A stretch of 64,000 nucleotides of DNA, from the NCBI GenBank assembly GCA_030681675.1, contig JAUXRP010000012.1, forward strand, positions 1 to 64,000. The letters are read 5' to 3'. Both the position numbers and the translations under genes were made by a program. Positions 50,978-60,160 of this stretch are shown piece after piece (positions within the stretch are counted from its first letter, which is position 1; the number at the start of each line of letters is the position of its first letter). The notes beneath the pieces were generated by a model. The model searched no databases and was not told where the DNA came from. It worked only from the letters and a program-made list of their open reading frames with translations. Origin of the DNA: Candidatus Planktophila sp. Its GTDB lineage: Bacteria > Actinomycetota > Actinomycetes > Nanopelagicales > Nanopelagicaceae.

Positions 50978-52000
50978 TCATAGACCAGGACTTACGGATA
51001 GCAGGTAGGCCTGCTGGGCAGTTGAAAGCATAGAGATCGTCGATTCCGCCCCTTGATTTAGATTCGGCCCAAGCGCATGCAGCCCGTCATAGCCACCGTG
51101 TGTCAGTGGATCAAACATTTGTACCCCGACATCATTAGCGCCTAAGAACCAATTCCATGCCCGTTGAACCTCATCGATGTAACGAGGGTTACGAGTAAAC
51201 GAGTAGGCACGTGCGGATGCATCTGCGATTGATGCAAGCTCAATCGGTTGTTGATCAAAGAGTGAATCTACTGATTGCACCCCACGCCCGCCTACGGGAG
51301 TGACAGAAAAATGTGAACCGCACGTCTCGATATCGATCAAGAAATCGAGCATGGCAAGACCGTTTTCAAACACAGCAGTGTTACCCGTTACGCGACCAGC
51401 AAGCATGACAGCTTCGGGAATAGTCGCATTTGAATACCTCAGACGCTCTTCCGGCCAAAACCACGAATCGCTTATAGGGCGCAGAGCGCTCAACTCCGCT
51501 TTCTGCACGATTGCCTGCGCAGATTGCTCCTCAGGGAAATGGAGAAGGAACTCACCCGCACCAAGAACCGCGAAAGATCGAGTGTGCAGATGTGGGGAGT
51601 GAGTCCGAGCAAGTTTCCTAAAACCATTGATCGCTAATGCCCGTTGAGCTTGCTCGGGTGCATGGACGCCAGCAAATCCCATCGCCCAGACAGCTCGTCC
51701 CCACCAATCACCAACAGCAGGTAGATCAGTCCACTTCCCATCAGAGCCCATTCGGTTGTGGCATTGGCCGTTCTCTGCGATTGCCGCCGATATGAAACTT
51801 AGATAGAGATCAATTAATGGTTTATAGGGATCTTTTACTTCTGGTTCGCGACAAAGAAGAATCAGCGCTCGAGCGACATCATCGACACAGTGACCTTCAT
51901 CATTCCGGGGATCCCCAAATATCGAGTGTTCTTGGAGTCCAAATTTTGAGGTAAGTCGCTGCAGATGATGGAAGCTTAATCTGGCTGCGGTCACACTCAT
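50978..52000 (-). CDS. six-hairpin glycosidase-like protein of a glycan module
   Basis: This 340-aa protein consists of repeated alpha-hairpin units with conserved aromatic and acidic residues: DEGHCVDDVARALILL, GDWWGRAVWAMG, SDSWFWPEERLRYSNATIPEAV, IELASIADASARAY and HGGYDGLHALGPNLNQGAESTISML. This fits the (alpha/alpha)6 toroid of glycoside hydrolases or phosphorylases, and the family is often found next to GT4 and GH130 genes. No catalytic pair can be assigned with confidence. Its start overlaps the end of the glycosyltransferase gene by 4 bp, so the two are co-translated. Confidence 0.65.
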   Translation of the reverse strand: MSVTAARLSFHHLQRLTSKFGLQEHSIFGDPRNDEGHCVDDVARALILLCREPEVKDPYKPLIDLYLSFISAAIAENGQCHNRMGSDGKWTDLPAVGDWWGRAVWAMGFAGVHAPEQAQRALAINGFRKLARTHSPHLHTRSFAVLGAGEFLLHFPEEQSAQAIVQKAELSALRPISDSWFWPEERLRYSNATIPEAVMLAGRVTGNTAVFENGLAMLDFLIDIETCGSHFSVTPVGGRGVQSVDSLFDQQPIELASIADASARAYSFTRNPRYIDEVQRAWNWFLGANDVGVQMFDPLTHGGYDGLHALGPNLNQGAESTISMLSTAQQAYLLSVSPGL

Positions 52001-53133
52001 GCAGAAACTTGTGTCGTTAATAACGAGTGGGCGAGAGAGATGTAGCTAGCAGCAACAACGGGCCATAAAAGCTCGCCGGCAAATTCTCGGGATTTTTGCT
52101 GCATCTTAAGGACAACTGCAGGATCTTGAATAATGCTGCGAATAGCCCGTGCTATCGCTTTCGGATCATTGTGCGGGACCACAATTCCGGCTCCACCGGA
52201 TAACAATTCGACTGCGTGCGGAAATTCAGTGGAGACGATTGGCTTGAGCGCAGCGAGGGCTTCGGTCAATACACCAGAAGTGGTTTGCTCGGTAGTCTCA
52301 TATGGCAACAGGATAATTGAAGCCCGCGCGATGTGTTCAATGATTTCACTTCGCTCGAGGTACTCAGGCACAAAAGAAACGATCTCTTCAAGGCCACTAT
52401 CTCTGACTAACTTTTCCAAACTCTCCCGGTACCTCTCGCCTTCGCGTGCAATTACTTTTGGATGAGTTTTACCCACTACTACGTAGTGCGGCGCCGGCTC
52501 CATATCTTTCAATAATCCCATCGCTGAAATTGCTAACTCCAGCCCTTTTCCGGGTCCGAGCAACCCCCATGTAAGAATCATGGGGTGAGCTTTGGGGAGC
52601 TCAAGAGATACCGCAGGAATTTCCGGAGCGCCATGGGGAAGTAACCGTACCTTTGAAGGGTCGATGCCGTAGAGATTAATGATGTGGGTTTGAGCCGTCT
52701 TACTCATTACAACAACAATGGTTGAGAGTTCGCAGAGTTTGGTCAGTACACGAAATTGTCCAGGAGTTGGATCACGCATCACGGTGTGAAGAATGGTGAT
52801 GAGTGGAATGCGCGTACCTGAAGCAATTTTTAATACTTCATCTCCATCTGGTCCGTCGTAAATTCCAAATTCATGTTGAATGATCGCAATATTATTTTTG
52901 TTCAAAATCTTAAGAGCTAACTTCAGCGAGTAATCATCATTCTGGCGAAGAAAGCCAGCGACCTCTGGAGGGACATTGCCTTGAGGAAAAATATCACCAG
53001 GTTCAAGAAGAGCAATAACGCTGCTTGGACAATCTTGATATTCATTTATTGCGCTCATTAGTGAGGCTGTGAAACTTGCAATGCCACATAGTGTTGGTGG
53101 AAAGGTGCTCACAAACCCGAATGGTGTTTCCAT
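51997..53133 (-). CDS. glycosyltransferase family 4
   Basis: The 378-aa GT-B enzyme has an N-terminal acceptor domain (FGFVSTFPPTLCGIASFTASL) and a C-terminal nucleotide-sugar domain with LTWGLLGPGKGLELAISAM, VGKTHPKV, ASIILLPYETTEQTTSGVLTEALAALKPIVSTE and GIVVPHNDPKAIARAI, the E-x7-E region of retaining GT4 enzymes. Similar proteins are mannosyl- or glucosyltransferases. It is the first gene of the minus-strand arm of the glycan module and starts 22 bp from the divergent GH130 gene. Confidence 0.9.
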   Translation of the reverse strand: METPFGFVSTFPPTLCGIASFTASLMSAINEYQDCPSSVIALLEPGDIFPQGNVPPEVAGFLRQNDDYSLKLALKILNKNNIAIIQHEFGIYDGPDGDEVLKIASGTRIPLITILHTVMRDPTPGQFRVLTKLCELSTIVVVMSKTAQTHIINLYGIDPSKVRLLPHGAPEIPAVSLELPKAHPMILTWGLLGPGKGLELAISAMGLLKDMEPAPHYVVVGKTHPKVIAREGERYRESLEKLVRDSGLEEIVSFVPEYLERSEIIEHIARASIILLPYETTEQTTSGVLTEALAALKPIVSTEFPHAVELLSGGAGIVVPHNDPKAIARAIRSIIQDPAVVLKMQQKSREFAGELLWPVVAASYISLAHSLLTTQVSA

Positions 53134-53139
53134 AGTTTA

Positions 53140-53149
53140 AGAGTATAGT
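53140..53149. promoter_or_regulatory. overlapping divergent -10 hexamers of the GT4 and GH130 genes
   Basis: Plus strand: TATAGT (53144-53149) lies 6 nt before ATG 53156. Minus strand: TACTCT (53140-53145) lies 6 nt before ATG 53133. The hexamers share two base pairs inside GAGTATAGTC. Only 22 bp separate the two start codons. Confidence 0.55.
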
Positions 53150-53155
53150 CATTTT

Positions 53156-54646
53156 ATGAGTGTTGAATGGCCTTGGGTAATTAGATCGAATAAGACCATC
53201 TACGCTGATGATAAACGAGTGATCAGTCTTCTATACTTACCCGGTAAAGAAATTGCTGGCGATGATATTGTAAGAACAGATTCAGTAATTGATCGCATCG
53301 TTGCAATGTCACCTGACCTTGTGCACGAAACATTGAAGAGTACGTGTGACCGTTTCTGTGGTCGCCACGATGATTTGTTGCAAGTTTTTGCAGAGAACTT
53401 CACAAAGGTCTCTCATCGTCTTAGCCCAAGCACCGTGCTGTCAGATGAACTCAAACAATTGATTGGTTCTTATTTCACAAAGGAATATTCGATTGAAGGG
53501 GCCGCACTCTTTAACCCATCAGTAGTAATGCATCCCGACCAATCGCGCTTAGCGCCAGGAGAGCTACGAGTGATAATGAGTTTGCGTGCTGTTGGCGAAG
53601 GACATATCTCAAGTATTGAATTTAGAACGGCGGTATTTAACGGAACTGATATTGCAATTGATCCACCGCAGAAGCATTTGACGGTAGGCACGCCCTCGAC
53701 TTCGAAGATGACGAAGAGCTTCTTAGAAAAAGCATTTGCTGAAGTCGGAGATCCACGAGATATTATCTTTCTCCTCTCGCTCCTACCAGAGGTATTTCTT
53801 ATTGAGGATCTCAATATAGCGATCGCATCAGTAAATGCCGATGCATTGGCTGGAGTCACATCATCCTTAATGATTGAAGTCGTTAAACGTATCTGTCTGT
53901 GCAGTTACAAAATCGATTTTCCTATCCACCGCGAGATCTCGTCACGGATTCTTTTCCCCCATTCGCCAGACGAGACTCACGGTATGGAGGATGCGCGCTT
54001 TACGCGTTTTGTCGATGGCGATAATCAGGATCAATATTGGGCCACATACACTGCCTATGACGGAGAGCGAGTTACACCCCATCTTTTACAGACGCGTAAC
54101 TTTCAAGAGTTCGAAGTCACTCGCTTAGTGGGGCCATCTTCGAAAAATAAAGGAATGGCTCTCTTCCCACGGAAGATTAATGATCTTTACTACAGCCTTT
54201 CTCGCTGGGACAAGGAGAACATCAGCATTGCTACTTCAAGCGATGCATTTGATTGGGGCCAGGCGATCGATATCGATCTAATGACAATGCCGTGGGAAGA
54301 AGTTCAGCGCGGAAATTGTGGTTCTCCGATTGAATTACCCGAAGGTTGGTTGGTATTCACCCATGGAGTAGGCCCAATGCGTGAATATGGAATCGGAGCG
54401 ATATTGCTCGATCTTGAAGATCCGACTCGGGTAATCGGCTCATTAGATCAGCCAATGTTAATTGCCAATGATGAAGAGCGTGAGGGCTACACACCAAACG
54501 TCCTCTATTCATGTGGTGCGCTGCTTCATAACGGGGTAATTCTCTTGCCTTACGCAGGTAGCGATTGTTTCGTAAAGTTCGCCTTCATTGATGTATCGGG
54601 CTTGCTTGGTGCCCTTGTCATGAAGAGTCCAGTGGTTAACGCGTAA
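53156..54646 (+). CDS. glycoside hydrolase family 130 protein (mannoside phosphorylase/mannosidase-like)
   Basis: The 496-aa protein has a five-bladed beta-propeller with GH130 marks: HGMEDARFTRF near residue 280, YWATYTAYDG, RGNCGSPIELPEGWLVFTHGVG near 385 and REYGIGAILLDLEDPTRVIG. GH130 enzymes phosphorolyse or hydrolyse beta-mannosides (1,4 or 1,2 linked). An N-terminal region of about 230 residues precedes the propeller and is longer than in stand-alone phosphorylases. It diverges from the GT4 gene. Together the module should build and trim a mannose-containing glycan; the linkage is unknown. Confidence 0.82.
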   Translation: MSVEWPWVIRSNKTIYADDKRVISLLYLPGKEIAGDDIVRTDSVIDRIVAMSPDLVHETLKSTCDRFCGRHDDLLQVFAENFTKVSHRLSPSTVLSDELKQLIGSYFTKEYSIEGAALFNPSVVMHPDQSRLAPGELRVIMSLRAVGEGHISSIEFRTAVFNGTDIAIDPPQKHLTVGTPSTSKMTKSFLEKAFAEVGDPRDIIFLLSLLPEVFLIEDLNIAIASVNADALAGVTSSLMIEVVKRICLCSYKIDFPIHREISSRILFPHSPDETHGMEDARFTRFVDGDNQDQYWATYTAYDGERVTPHLLQTRNFQEFEVTRLVGPSSKNKGMALFPRKINDLYYSLSRWDKENISIATSSDAFDWGQAIDIDLMTMPWEEVQRGNCGSPIELPEGWLVFTHGVGPMREYGIGAILLDLEDPTRVIGSLDQPMLIANDEEREGYTPNVLYSCGALLHNGVILLPYAGSDCFVKFAFIDVSGLLGALVMKSPVVNA

Positions 54647-54723
54647 ACCTGTAGGACCGTTTCTCAATCCACTCTCTCGCCTCTAGCAGGCTTCGCTTTA
54701 CGATTAAATCGCGTGCCTTCTGG

Positions 54724-54785
54724 TATCCCAATGGCAGAGGCAGAGGACTTAATATCCTCCCAGTGTGGGTTACCACGCGGGGCAC
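54724..54785 (+). pseudogene. decayed tRNA-Leu copy
   Basis: The segment 54727-54771 matches the tRNA-Leu at 50830-50874 at 44 of 45 positions, including the anticodon arm (CTTAATA instead of CTTAAAA in the loop). The T arm has lost 5 bp, yet the end GCGGGGCAC remains. The 5' acceptor strand is CTTCTGG-like and no longer pairs. It cannot fold as a tRNA. Same orientation as the intact gene, 3.9 kb away. Confidence 0.88.
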
Positions 54786-54864
54786 ACTTCATATGAAAAT
54801 TGGGAATATTTCATACGTACGGCGCTGTTTACCTGATATCTCCGCGATTTGCGATGAGTAGTTA

Positions 54865-55473
54865 ATGAACAAAAGGATGCATTCTCACATGTTAAAACCT
54901 GCCGACACATCAGTATCCCTTAGCCCTTTGATTGCCAACCGGTGGAGCCCACGCTCCTTTGATGCGGTAGCTGAAATCTCCGATATTGATATTGCGGCGA
55001 TTCTAGAAGCAGGACGATGGTCTCCTTCAAGCGGTAATCAGCAACCATGGCGTTTCATCGTGGCAAAACGTGGAGATTCACATTTTGAGAATTTGACGAA
55101 ACACTTCGCAGGCTTCAACGCAACCTGGGCTCCATCAGCATCAGCGTTAATTCTCGTAGTCGCGGTGACAACAAATGACGATGGATCAGTTCGTCCCTTC
55201 GCACTTTATGATGCAGGGCTCGCAAGTGCTTTTATGACAATGGAAGCGAATCATCGTGGCATCGCTGTCCATCCCATTGCTGGATTTAATCGCGATGAAG
55301 TAAAAACTGAATTCTCACTTCCAGATAATTATGTGCAAACGGCAATTTTAGTACTTGGTCAGCAAGCACCTGCCGAGCACCTTGATAATGAGATTTTGCA
55401 GGAGCGCGAAAAGGCTCCTCGTGTGCGATTGCCATTGTCTGAAATAGTCATCGCAGGTTTACCTGCAGCTTAA
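54865..55473 (+). CDS. nitroreductase family protein
   Basis: This 202-aa flavoprotein has RWSPRSFDAVAEISDIDIAAIL and AGRWSPSSGNQQPWRFIVAKR, the FMN-binding part of the nitroreductase fold, and AGLASAFMTMEANHRGIAVHPIAGFN. These enzymes reduce nitroaromatics, quinones or flavin substrates with NAD(P)H. The start is ATG 54865, or ATG 54889 (MLKPADTSVS), which lies 11 nt after AAAGGA and fits family length better. Nothing nearby indicates the substrate. Confidence 0.85.
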   Translation: MNKRMHSHMLKPADTSVSLSPLIANRWSPRSFDAVAEISDIDIAAILEAGRWSPSSGNQQPWRFIVAKRGDSHFENLTKHFAGFNATWAPSASALILVVAVTTNDDGSVRPFALYDAGLASAFMTMEANHRGIAVHPIAGFNRDEVKTEFSLPDNYVQTAILVLGQQAPAEHLDNEILQEREKAPRVRLPLSEIVIAGLPAA

Positions 55474-55494
55474 TATTTCAGAAGCCGGCACGTA

Positions 55495-56253
55495 TTAACG
55501 CGCGACCCAGCCACCATCGACGGGGAGAATTACGCCGTTGATGTAAGAGGCATCATCACTTGCAAGAAACAAAATCGCTGCCGCTAGCTGTTCTGGTTGG
55601 CCAATTGTTCCCATGTTTGCCATATTAATTCCAAGCTCTTGCATTGTTGCTGCACCGCGTGGTGGCCTGGTTTGATCCATGATATTTGTAGCAACCGCAC
55701 CGGGTGCCACTGCATTAGATCGGATTCCTTTGGGGCCATAAAGGGTTGCCATCGACTTCACGAGTCCAGCGACACCATGCTTACTGGCAACATAACTTGT
55801 ACCCGCAATGCCCGACTTAAAAGAAGCTGCACTTGCCGTCGTGACAATACTTCCACCACCGGTTTTGAGCATCTGCTTAACAACTGCGCGACTTAACTTC
55901 ATTACAGAGGTGAGATTCACACCAATTACGCGGTTCCAAAGTTGATCATCAATATCTTCAAGAGGAACGAACTCATCTAAGATTCCCGCATTATTAATTA
56001 AGATATCAATTTTTGCACCGGCTGCTTCAATTACAGCATCTATGGTCGAATCATCCATCAAATTTCCGGCAACGGTCTTAAGAGAAAAACCCTTTGCTAA
56101 CATCTCACTTTCAAGAATCTCGAGGCGCTCTTTGACCATGTCGACGCCAATTCCAACTCCACCTTCAGCTACAAATCGCTCAATTGTTGCCTTGCCGATT
56201 CCGGAGCCAGCACCAGTGATGATTCCTACTTTGCCTGCGAAACGGTCGGTCAT
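55495..56253 (-). CDS. SDR family oxidoreductase
   Basis: This 252-aa classical SDR has GKVGIITGAGSGIGKATI, NNAGILDEF, the catalytic Ser in IVTTASAASF, YVASKHGVAGL with Tyr and Lys, and NAVAPGAVATN. The ending GVILPVDGGW is typical of FabG-like dehydrogenases. I start at ATG 56253 (MTDRFAGKVG), as in most family members; GTG 56274 would add seven charged residues. It converges on the nitroreductase gene. Substrate unknown. Confidence 0.88.
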   Translation of the reverse strand: MTDRFAGKVGIITGAGSGIGKATIERFVAEGGVGIGVDMVKERLEILESEMLAKGFSLKTVAGNLMDDSTIDAVIEAAGAKIDILINNAGILDEFVPLEDIDDQLWNRVIGVNLTSVMKLSRAVVKQMLKTGGGSIVTTASAASFKSGIAGTSYVASKHGVAGLVKSMATLYGPKGIRSNAVAPGAVATNIMDQTRPPRGAATMQELGINMANMGTIGQPEQLAAAILFLASDDASYINGVILPVDGGWVAR

Positions 56254-56461
56254 TTTCGCTACCCGCTCTCTCACTTTTTAGCTTTGATAACTTCACACTA
56301 CTCTGGCCCGAAATAAAGGGAAGGGGTGGTTGGGGTGACCTTGCGGACATGAAAAATCGACATCCACAGGGGTTTTTAAGCAGCCAAGGCTCGTTTCATT
56401 TCGCCTGGGAATCTTCCTAGCCCTAAACTTGTTATGCCCAATGAATTATCGTTAGGCAACT

Positions 56462-56476
56462 GCCAGAACTTCTGGC
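56462..56476. promoter_or_regulatory. palindrome GCCAGAA-C-TTCTGGC upstream of the Bax inhibitor gene
   Basis: A perfect 7+1+7 inverted repeat lies 2 nt before TATACC (56479-56484), a possible -10. In that position it would fall between -35 and -10, where a repressor would block transcription. The loop is too short for an RNA hairpin of the full stem. No regulator is known for it. Confidence 0.35.
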
Positions 56477-56501
56477 TGTATACCAAAAGGAGAGAAAAGA
56501 T

Positions 56502-57287
56502 ATGCGCAGTTCAAACCCTGTTTTAGGACGGGCGTTTAATCAGCGTGGATACGCTGCATTTGATCCCAAAGTACACACTGAGACCGACGCAGCGCTAGAG
56601 AATATTTATAACGCACCAGCAGCATCTTCATTGCGCACCGGTCGCATGACGATTGATGACGTTGTCACTCGTACTGGCATTTTATTTGCAGTTCTTGTGG
56701 CCGTTGGCGCAGCTGCGTGGACGCTTAACTTAGGTGGCGGCGCGATGCTGCTCGGCGTCTTCGGTGGCTTTGCCCTTGCAATGGTTAACAGCTTTAGCAA
56801 AACCGTGAAACCGGGATTGATTATTGCCTATGCTGCCTTTGAAGGTTTAGCGCTTGGCACTATCAGCAATCTCTACAACGACATGTATCAAGGCATTGTA
56901 AGCCAGGCGATATTGGTGACGATCTGTGCGTTTACTGGAATGTTGTTTGCTTATAAAAGCGGACGTATTCGCGTAACGCCAAAATTCACTAAGGTCTTAA
57001 TGACGGCATTGATTGGCTACGTTGTACTAGCCCTTCTCTTCATGGTTGGCTCACTATTTGGTGCAAGCATCTATAACATTGGTGGCTTTGGTTTAATCAT
57101 TGCAACCGGCGGAATGGTTCTTGCAAGTTTCTTCTTGATTTTAGACTTTGATCAGATTCAAAAAGGAATCAACGCAGGTCTGCCAGAGCAAGAGTCATGG
57201 CGAGCTGCATTTGGTTTAATGGTGACGATTGTGTGGCTGTATTTAGAGGTTCTGCGCTTATTATCAATCCTGCGTGGTAACGACTAA
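56502..57287 (+). CDS. Bax inhibitor-1/YccA family membrane protein
   Basis: The 261-aa protein has a soluble N-terminus of about 60 residues (NPVLGRAFNQRGYAAFDP) and seven membrane helices in the BI-1 arrangement. FEGLALGTISNLYNDMYQGIVSQAIL and the C-terminal DFDQIQKGINAGLPEQESW are typical of the actinobacterial YccA group. BI-1 proteins are thought to be pH-sensitive calcium leak channels. GGAGAG precedes the ATG by 9 nt. Confidence 0.93.
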   Translation: MRSSNPVLGRAFNQRGYAAFDPKVHTETDAALENIYNAPAASSLRTGRMTIDDVVTRTGILFAVLVAVGAAAWTLNLGGGAMLLGVFGGFALAMVNSFSKTVKPGLIIAYAAFEGLALGTISNLYNDMYQGIVSQAILVTICAFTGMLFAYKSGRIRVTPKFTKVLMTALIGYVVLALLFMVGSLFGASIYNIGGFGLIIATGGMVLASFFLILDFDQIQKGINAGLPEQESWRAAFGLMVTIVWLYLEVLRLLSILRGND

Positions 57288-57297
57288 TTAGAAAAGA

Positions 57298-58530
57298 TTA
57301 ATCGAGAGGCCTCAGATTATTAATCTGGGGCTTTTCGCTTTCTCCAGATATATAGCTATTTCGCGTTTCAGGAATCCGAGTTGTAAATACCACACCGATT
57401 GCAAAGACAATTGCCGATACCGCAAAAGCGGTGCGATACGAATATAGGTCTGAGAGAGCTCCAATAATCAGGGGTCCAACAATCATTCCGGCATCACCGG
57501 CCATCTGAAAAATTGCAATAACCTGACCGCCACGGCCGCGGATTATGTCTCCAACTATGCTCGCCGGAGTTGTTGATAGATATGCACCACCGATTCCCAT
57601 GATGGACATTGCAACTAAATACATCCAAGGGTGAGTAGCAAAAGTTAAGAGAAGCACTCCAACTAAAGCAATACTCGAACCCACAACCGAGGCGAATCTG
57701 CGACCTTTACTATCCGAGATGCGCCCCCCGCGCATAAGTAATGCACCTTGAAATATTGCACTTAAGGTAAAGCCATATCCTACAAATGCCGTGGTTGAGT
57801 TGAGAACTTCGGTAACAAAGATGGGCATAACCGATGCGCGCATACCGAAGACAACCCAATTGACAATGAAGACCAACAAGAGAGCGATTCTGTATGGCTT
57901 CATGGCAAGAGCTTCGCGTACCGTTGTGTGCTCGGTGGAATCTAAATCTATTTCTCGCTTACCGATCTTCTCTCCCTTAAGGAAGAAATGAGCTACAGCA
58001 CCCGAGATTAAGAGCATGACTGAGTAAGCGAAAAAAGGTGCTCTAAGTGAAATAAGTGAGAGTAAACCCCCAATTGCAGGTCCTGAAACACCTCCAAATA
58101 AAAAGGCTCCGTTGTAGACGGCCTGTGCTCGACCTCGATGCTCGTCATCGACAGAGCGCATAATGACCGATCCAGCGGCAACGGAAAACATCGAAGAGCC
58201 AAGGCCTCCAGCTGCCCTAAAAACTAATAGTTGCGTGTAAGTCGTTGATAAACCTGCGAGAAAAACAAAGAGTGCGACCATAAAGACACCAGTCGAGAAA
58301 ACTGCTTTTTCGCCGAATAGATCAACAAGCTTTCCTGAGATTAACCCAGATGCAAAACGGGTGATAGCAAACATTGAAACAATTAAGCCGATAGCAGCAT
58401 TATTTACACCAAAGCTTCGAGCAAAAACCGGAATAGCGGGAAGTACGATTCCAAAACCAACGGCTACAAAAAAGGATGCTGCAACAAGAACTGATATTTC
58501 ACGCGGCAGATCCTTAAATGGAGATTGCAT
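57298..58530 (-). CDS. MFS transporter (12 helices)
   Basis: This 410-aa transporter has twelve predicted helices and MFS motifs: SGKLVDLFGEKAVF after helix 2 and GGRISDSKGRRFA in the second half, the A-type loop G-x3-D-x-x-G-R-x-x. ARSFGVNNAAIGLIV at the start resembles the drug exporter group (DHA1). It starts at the stop codon of the DHA2 exporter gene (TAATG), so both are made from one transcript. Confidence 0.9.
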   Translation of the reverse strand: MQSPFKDLPREISVLVAASFFVAVGFGIVLPAIPVFARSFGVNNAAIGLIVSMFAITRFASGLISGKLVDLFGEKAVFSTGVFMVALFVFLAGLSTTYTQLLVFRAAGGLGSSMFSVAAGSVIMRSVDDEHRGRAQAVYNGAFLFGGVSGPAIGGLLSLISLRAPFFAYSVMLLISGAVAHFFLKGEKIGKREIDLDSTEHTTVREALAMKPYRIALLLVFIVNWVVFGMRASVMPIFVTEVLNSTTAFVGYGFTLSAIFQGALLMRGGRISDSKGRRFASVVGSSIALVGVLLLTFATHPWMYLVAMSIMGIGGAYLSTTPASIVGDIIRGRGGQVIAIFQMAGDAGMIVGPLIIGALSDLYSYRTAFAVSAIVFAIGVVFTTRIPETRNSYISGESEKPQINNLRPLD

Positions 58531-60143
58531 TACCCGATTGATTCTCCTGCTGCCTCTTCACGGGCGGCTGCGTAATCCTCAGAGGTGCGCAATGGTGTCT
58601 CCCGAAGCATTAGTGCTAGGAGAAAACCTAAGGCAGCAATTGGTGCTGCAGCGTAAAAGACAATATGGAAAGAGCTCACGAATGCTTCAAGGGCGGTAGT
58701 TTTTATGAGAGGTGGGAAACTCTGTAATACAGCAGTATTTGTAGTAAGCGCACCAAGTTGAGACATATCAAAGCCGTCTAGGGCTTTTGGATTGTTCTTA
58801 GCTAAATCAGCAAAATTTGAACTCATGTAATGAACTACTCGATTAGTCAAAATACTTCCGAATATTGCGGTACCAAAGACTGAGCCAAGAGATCGAAAAA
58901 ACGTATTGCTACTTGTTGCCACACCCATATCTTTGAAATCAACTGCATTCTGCAAGGCAATAACAATGGTTTGCATAGATAAACCAAGTCCAGCGCCGAC
59001 CATGATTGCAAAGATTGCAATCTGCCAGTAAGGCGTATCGATCTGCAAACGTGTCATCAACAAGATTCCAACGGTCATAATTGCCGTTCCAATTATTGGG
59101 AATCGCTTGTAGTGGCCGTGCTTCGAAATCATTTTGCCAGAAAAGATTGAGGTGGTAACGACTCCGAGCATCAATGGAATTAATTTTAGCCCGGCGTCGG
59201 TAGCCGAGTAGCCTTTTACGACCTGGAAATAGAGCGGCAGCATGACAATTGCGCCAAACATTCCAGCGCCAATGACTGCACCAAGTGCTGAGGTTAATGA
59301 GAAAGTGTGGTTTTTAAATAAGTAGAGAGGAATTATTGGCTCTGTTGCTTTACTCTCCCAGTAGAGAAACACGACAGCCAGAATTAATCCAACGACTAAG
59401 AAGATTGTCGTTCTAGCGTCGGTCCAACCGAATTGTGGTCCATAAATTGAAACTGAAAGAAGAACTAAACAGACTGAAGTCACCATGAGAATGGCACCTA
59501 GGAAATCAATACTGTGATCACGCTTAACTTTTGGAATATGTAGAACTGCTGAAGTGATCAAAAGCGATGCGATACCAAAAGGAATGTTAATGAAGAAGAT
59601 CCAACGCCACCCGGTGATTCCAAGGATCTGTTCATGATCAGAAAAAAATCCACCTAAAAGTGGGCCGGTTACTGAGGACAATCCCCATACTGCGCCAAAA
59701 TAACCTTGGTAGCGGCCGCGTTCGCGTGGAGGAACGATGTCACCGATGATTACAAAAGTTAGCGCCATTAATCCACCGGCACCCAGACCCTGAAGTGCAC
59801 GGGTTGCAATCAGCTGGTTCATATCTTGGGCTGCCCCAGCAAGTAATGATCCGATTAGAAATGTAACGATTGCAAATTGAAATACTGGTCTGCGCCCGTA
59901 AATATCAGAGATTTTTCCATACAGAGGAGTTGATGCAGTCGAAGTCAAAAGGTACGCGGTAACGACCCAGGTGTAGTGGTTGAGGCCATCGAACTCTTCA
60001 ACGATATTTTTTAACGCAGTTGAAACAATCGTCTGGTCCAAGGCGGCCAAGAGCATTCCCGTCATAAGCCCGCCAAGAATGACCATAATCTCGCGGTGGG
60101 TGTGGGCTTTGGACGATGCGTTAAGGGGTGGATTATTGGACAT
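58530..60143 (-). CDS. MFS drug exporter, DHA2/EmrB-QacA type (14 helices)
   Basis: This 537-aa exporter has fourteen helices. [19 protein letters not shown] is the DHA2 motif of helix 1, [15 protein letters not shown] motif A, and [14 protein letters not shown] motif C of drug antiporters. It expels hydrophobic compounds by proton exchange. It is the first gene of an exporter pair and diverges from the DrrA-type ABC gene with 17 bp between the start codons. Confidence 0.92.
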   Translation of the reverse strand: MSNNPPLNASSKAHTHREIMVILGGLMTGMLLAALDQTIVSTALKNIVEEFDGLNHYTWVVTAYLLTSTASTPLYGKISDIYGRRPVFQFAIVTFLIGSLLAGAAQDMNQLIATRALQGLGAGGLMALTFVIIGDIVPPRERGRYQGYFGAVWGLSSVTGPLLGGFFSDHEQILGITGWRWIFFINIPFGIASLLITSAVLHIPKVKRDHSIDFLGAILMVTSVCLVLLSVSIYGPQFGWTDARTTIFLVVGLILAVVFLYWESKATEPIIPLYLFKNHTFSLTSALGAVIGAGMFGAIVMLPLYFQVVKGYSATDAGLKLIPLMLGVVTTSIFSGKMISKHGHYKRFPIIGTAIMTVGILLMTRLQIDTPYWQIAIFAIMVGAGLGLSMQTIVIALQNAVDFKDMGVATSSNTFFRSLGSVFGTAIFGSILTNRVVHYMSSNFADLAKNNPKALDGFDMSQLGALTTNTAVLQSFPPLIKTTALEAFVSSFHIVFYAAAPIAALGFLLALMLRETPLRTSEDYAAAREEAAGESIG

Positions 60144-60148
60144 AAGGG

Positions 60149-60156
60149 TAAGGTTA
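60149..60156. promoter_or_regulatory. overlapping divergent -10 hexamers of the DHA2 exporter and ABC ATPase genes
   Basis: Within TAAGGTTA, plus-strand TAAGGT (60149-60154) lies 6 nt before GTG 60161, and minus-strand TAACCT (60151-60156) lies 7 nt before ATG 60143. Four base pairs are shared. The two RNA polymerases cannot be bound at once. Confidence 0.6.
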
Positions 60157-60160
60157 CCGC

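Noticed and set aside
54724-54785. Second functional tRNA-Leu
   Set aside because: The 5' acceptor strand does not pair, and 5 bp of the T arm are missing.
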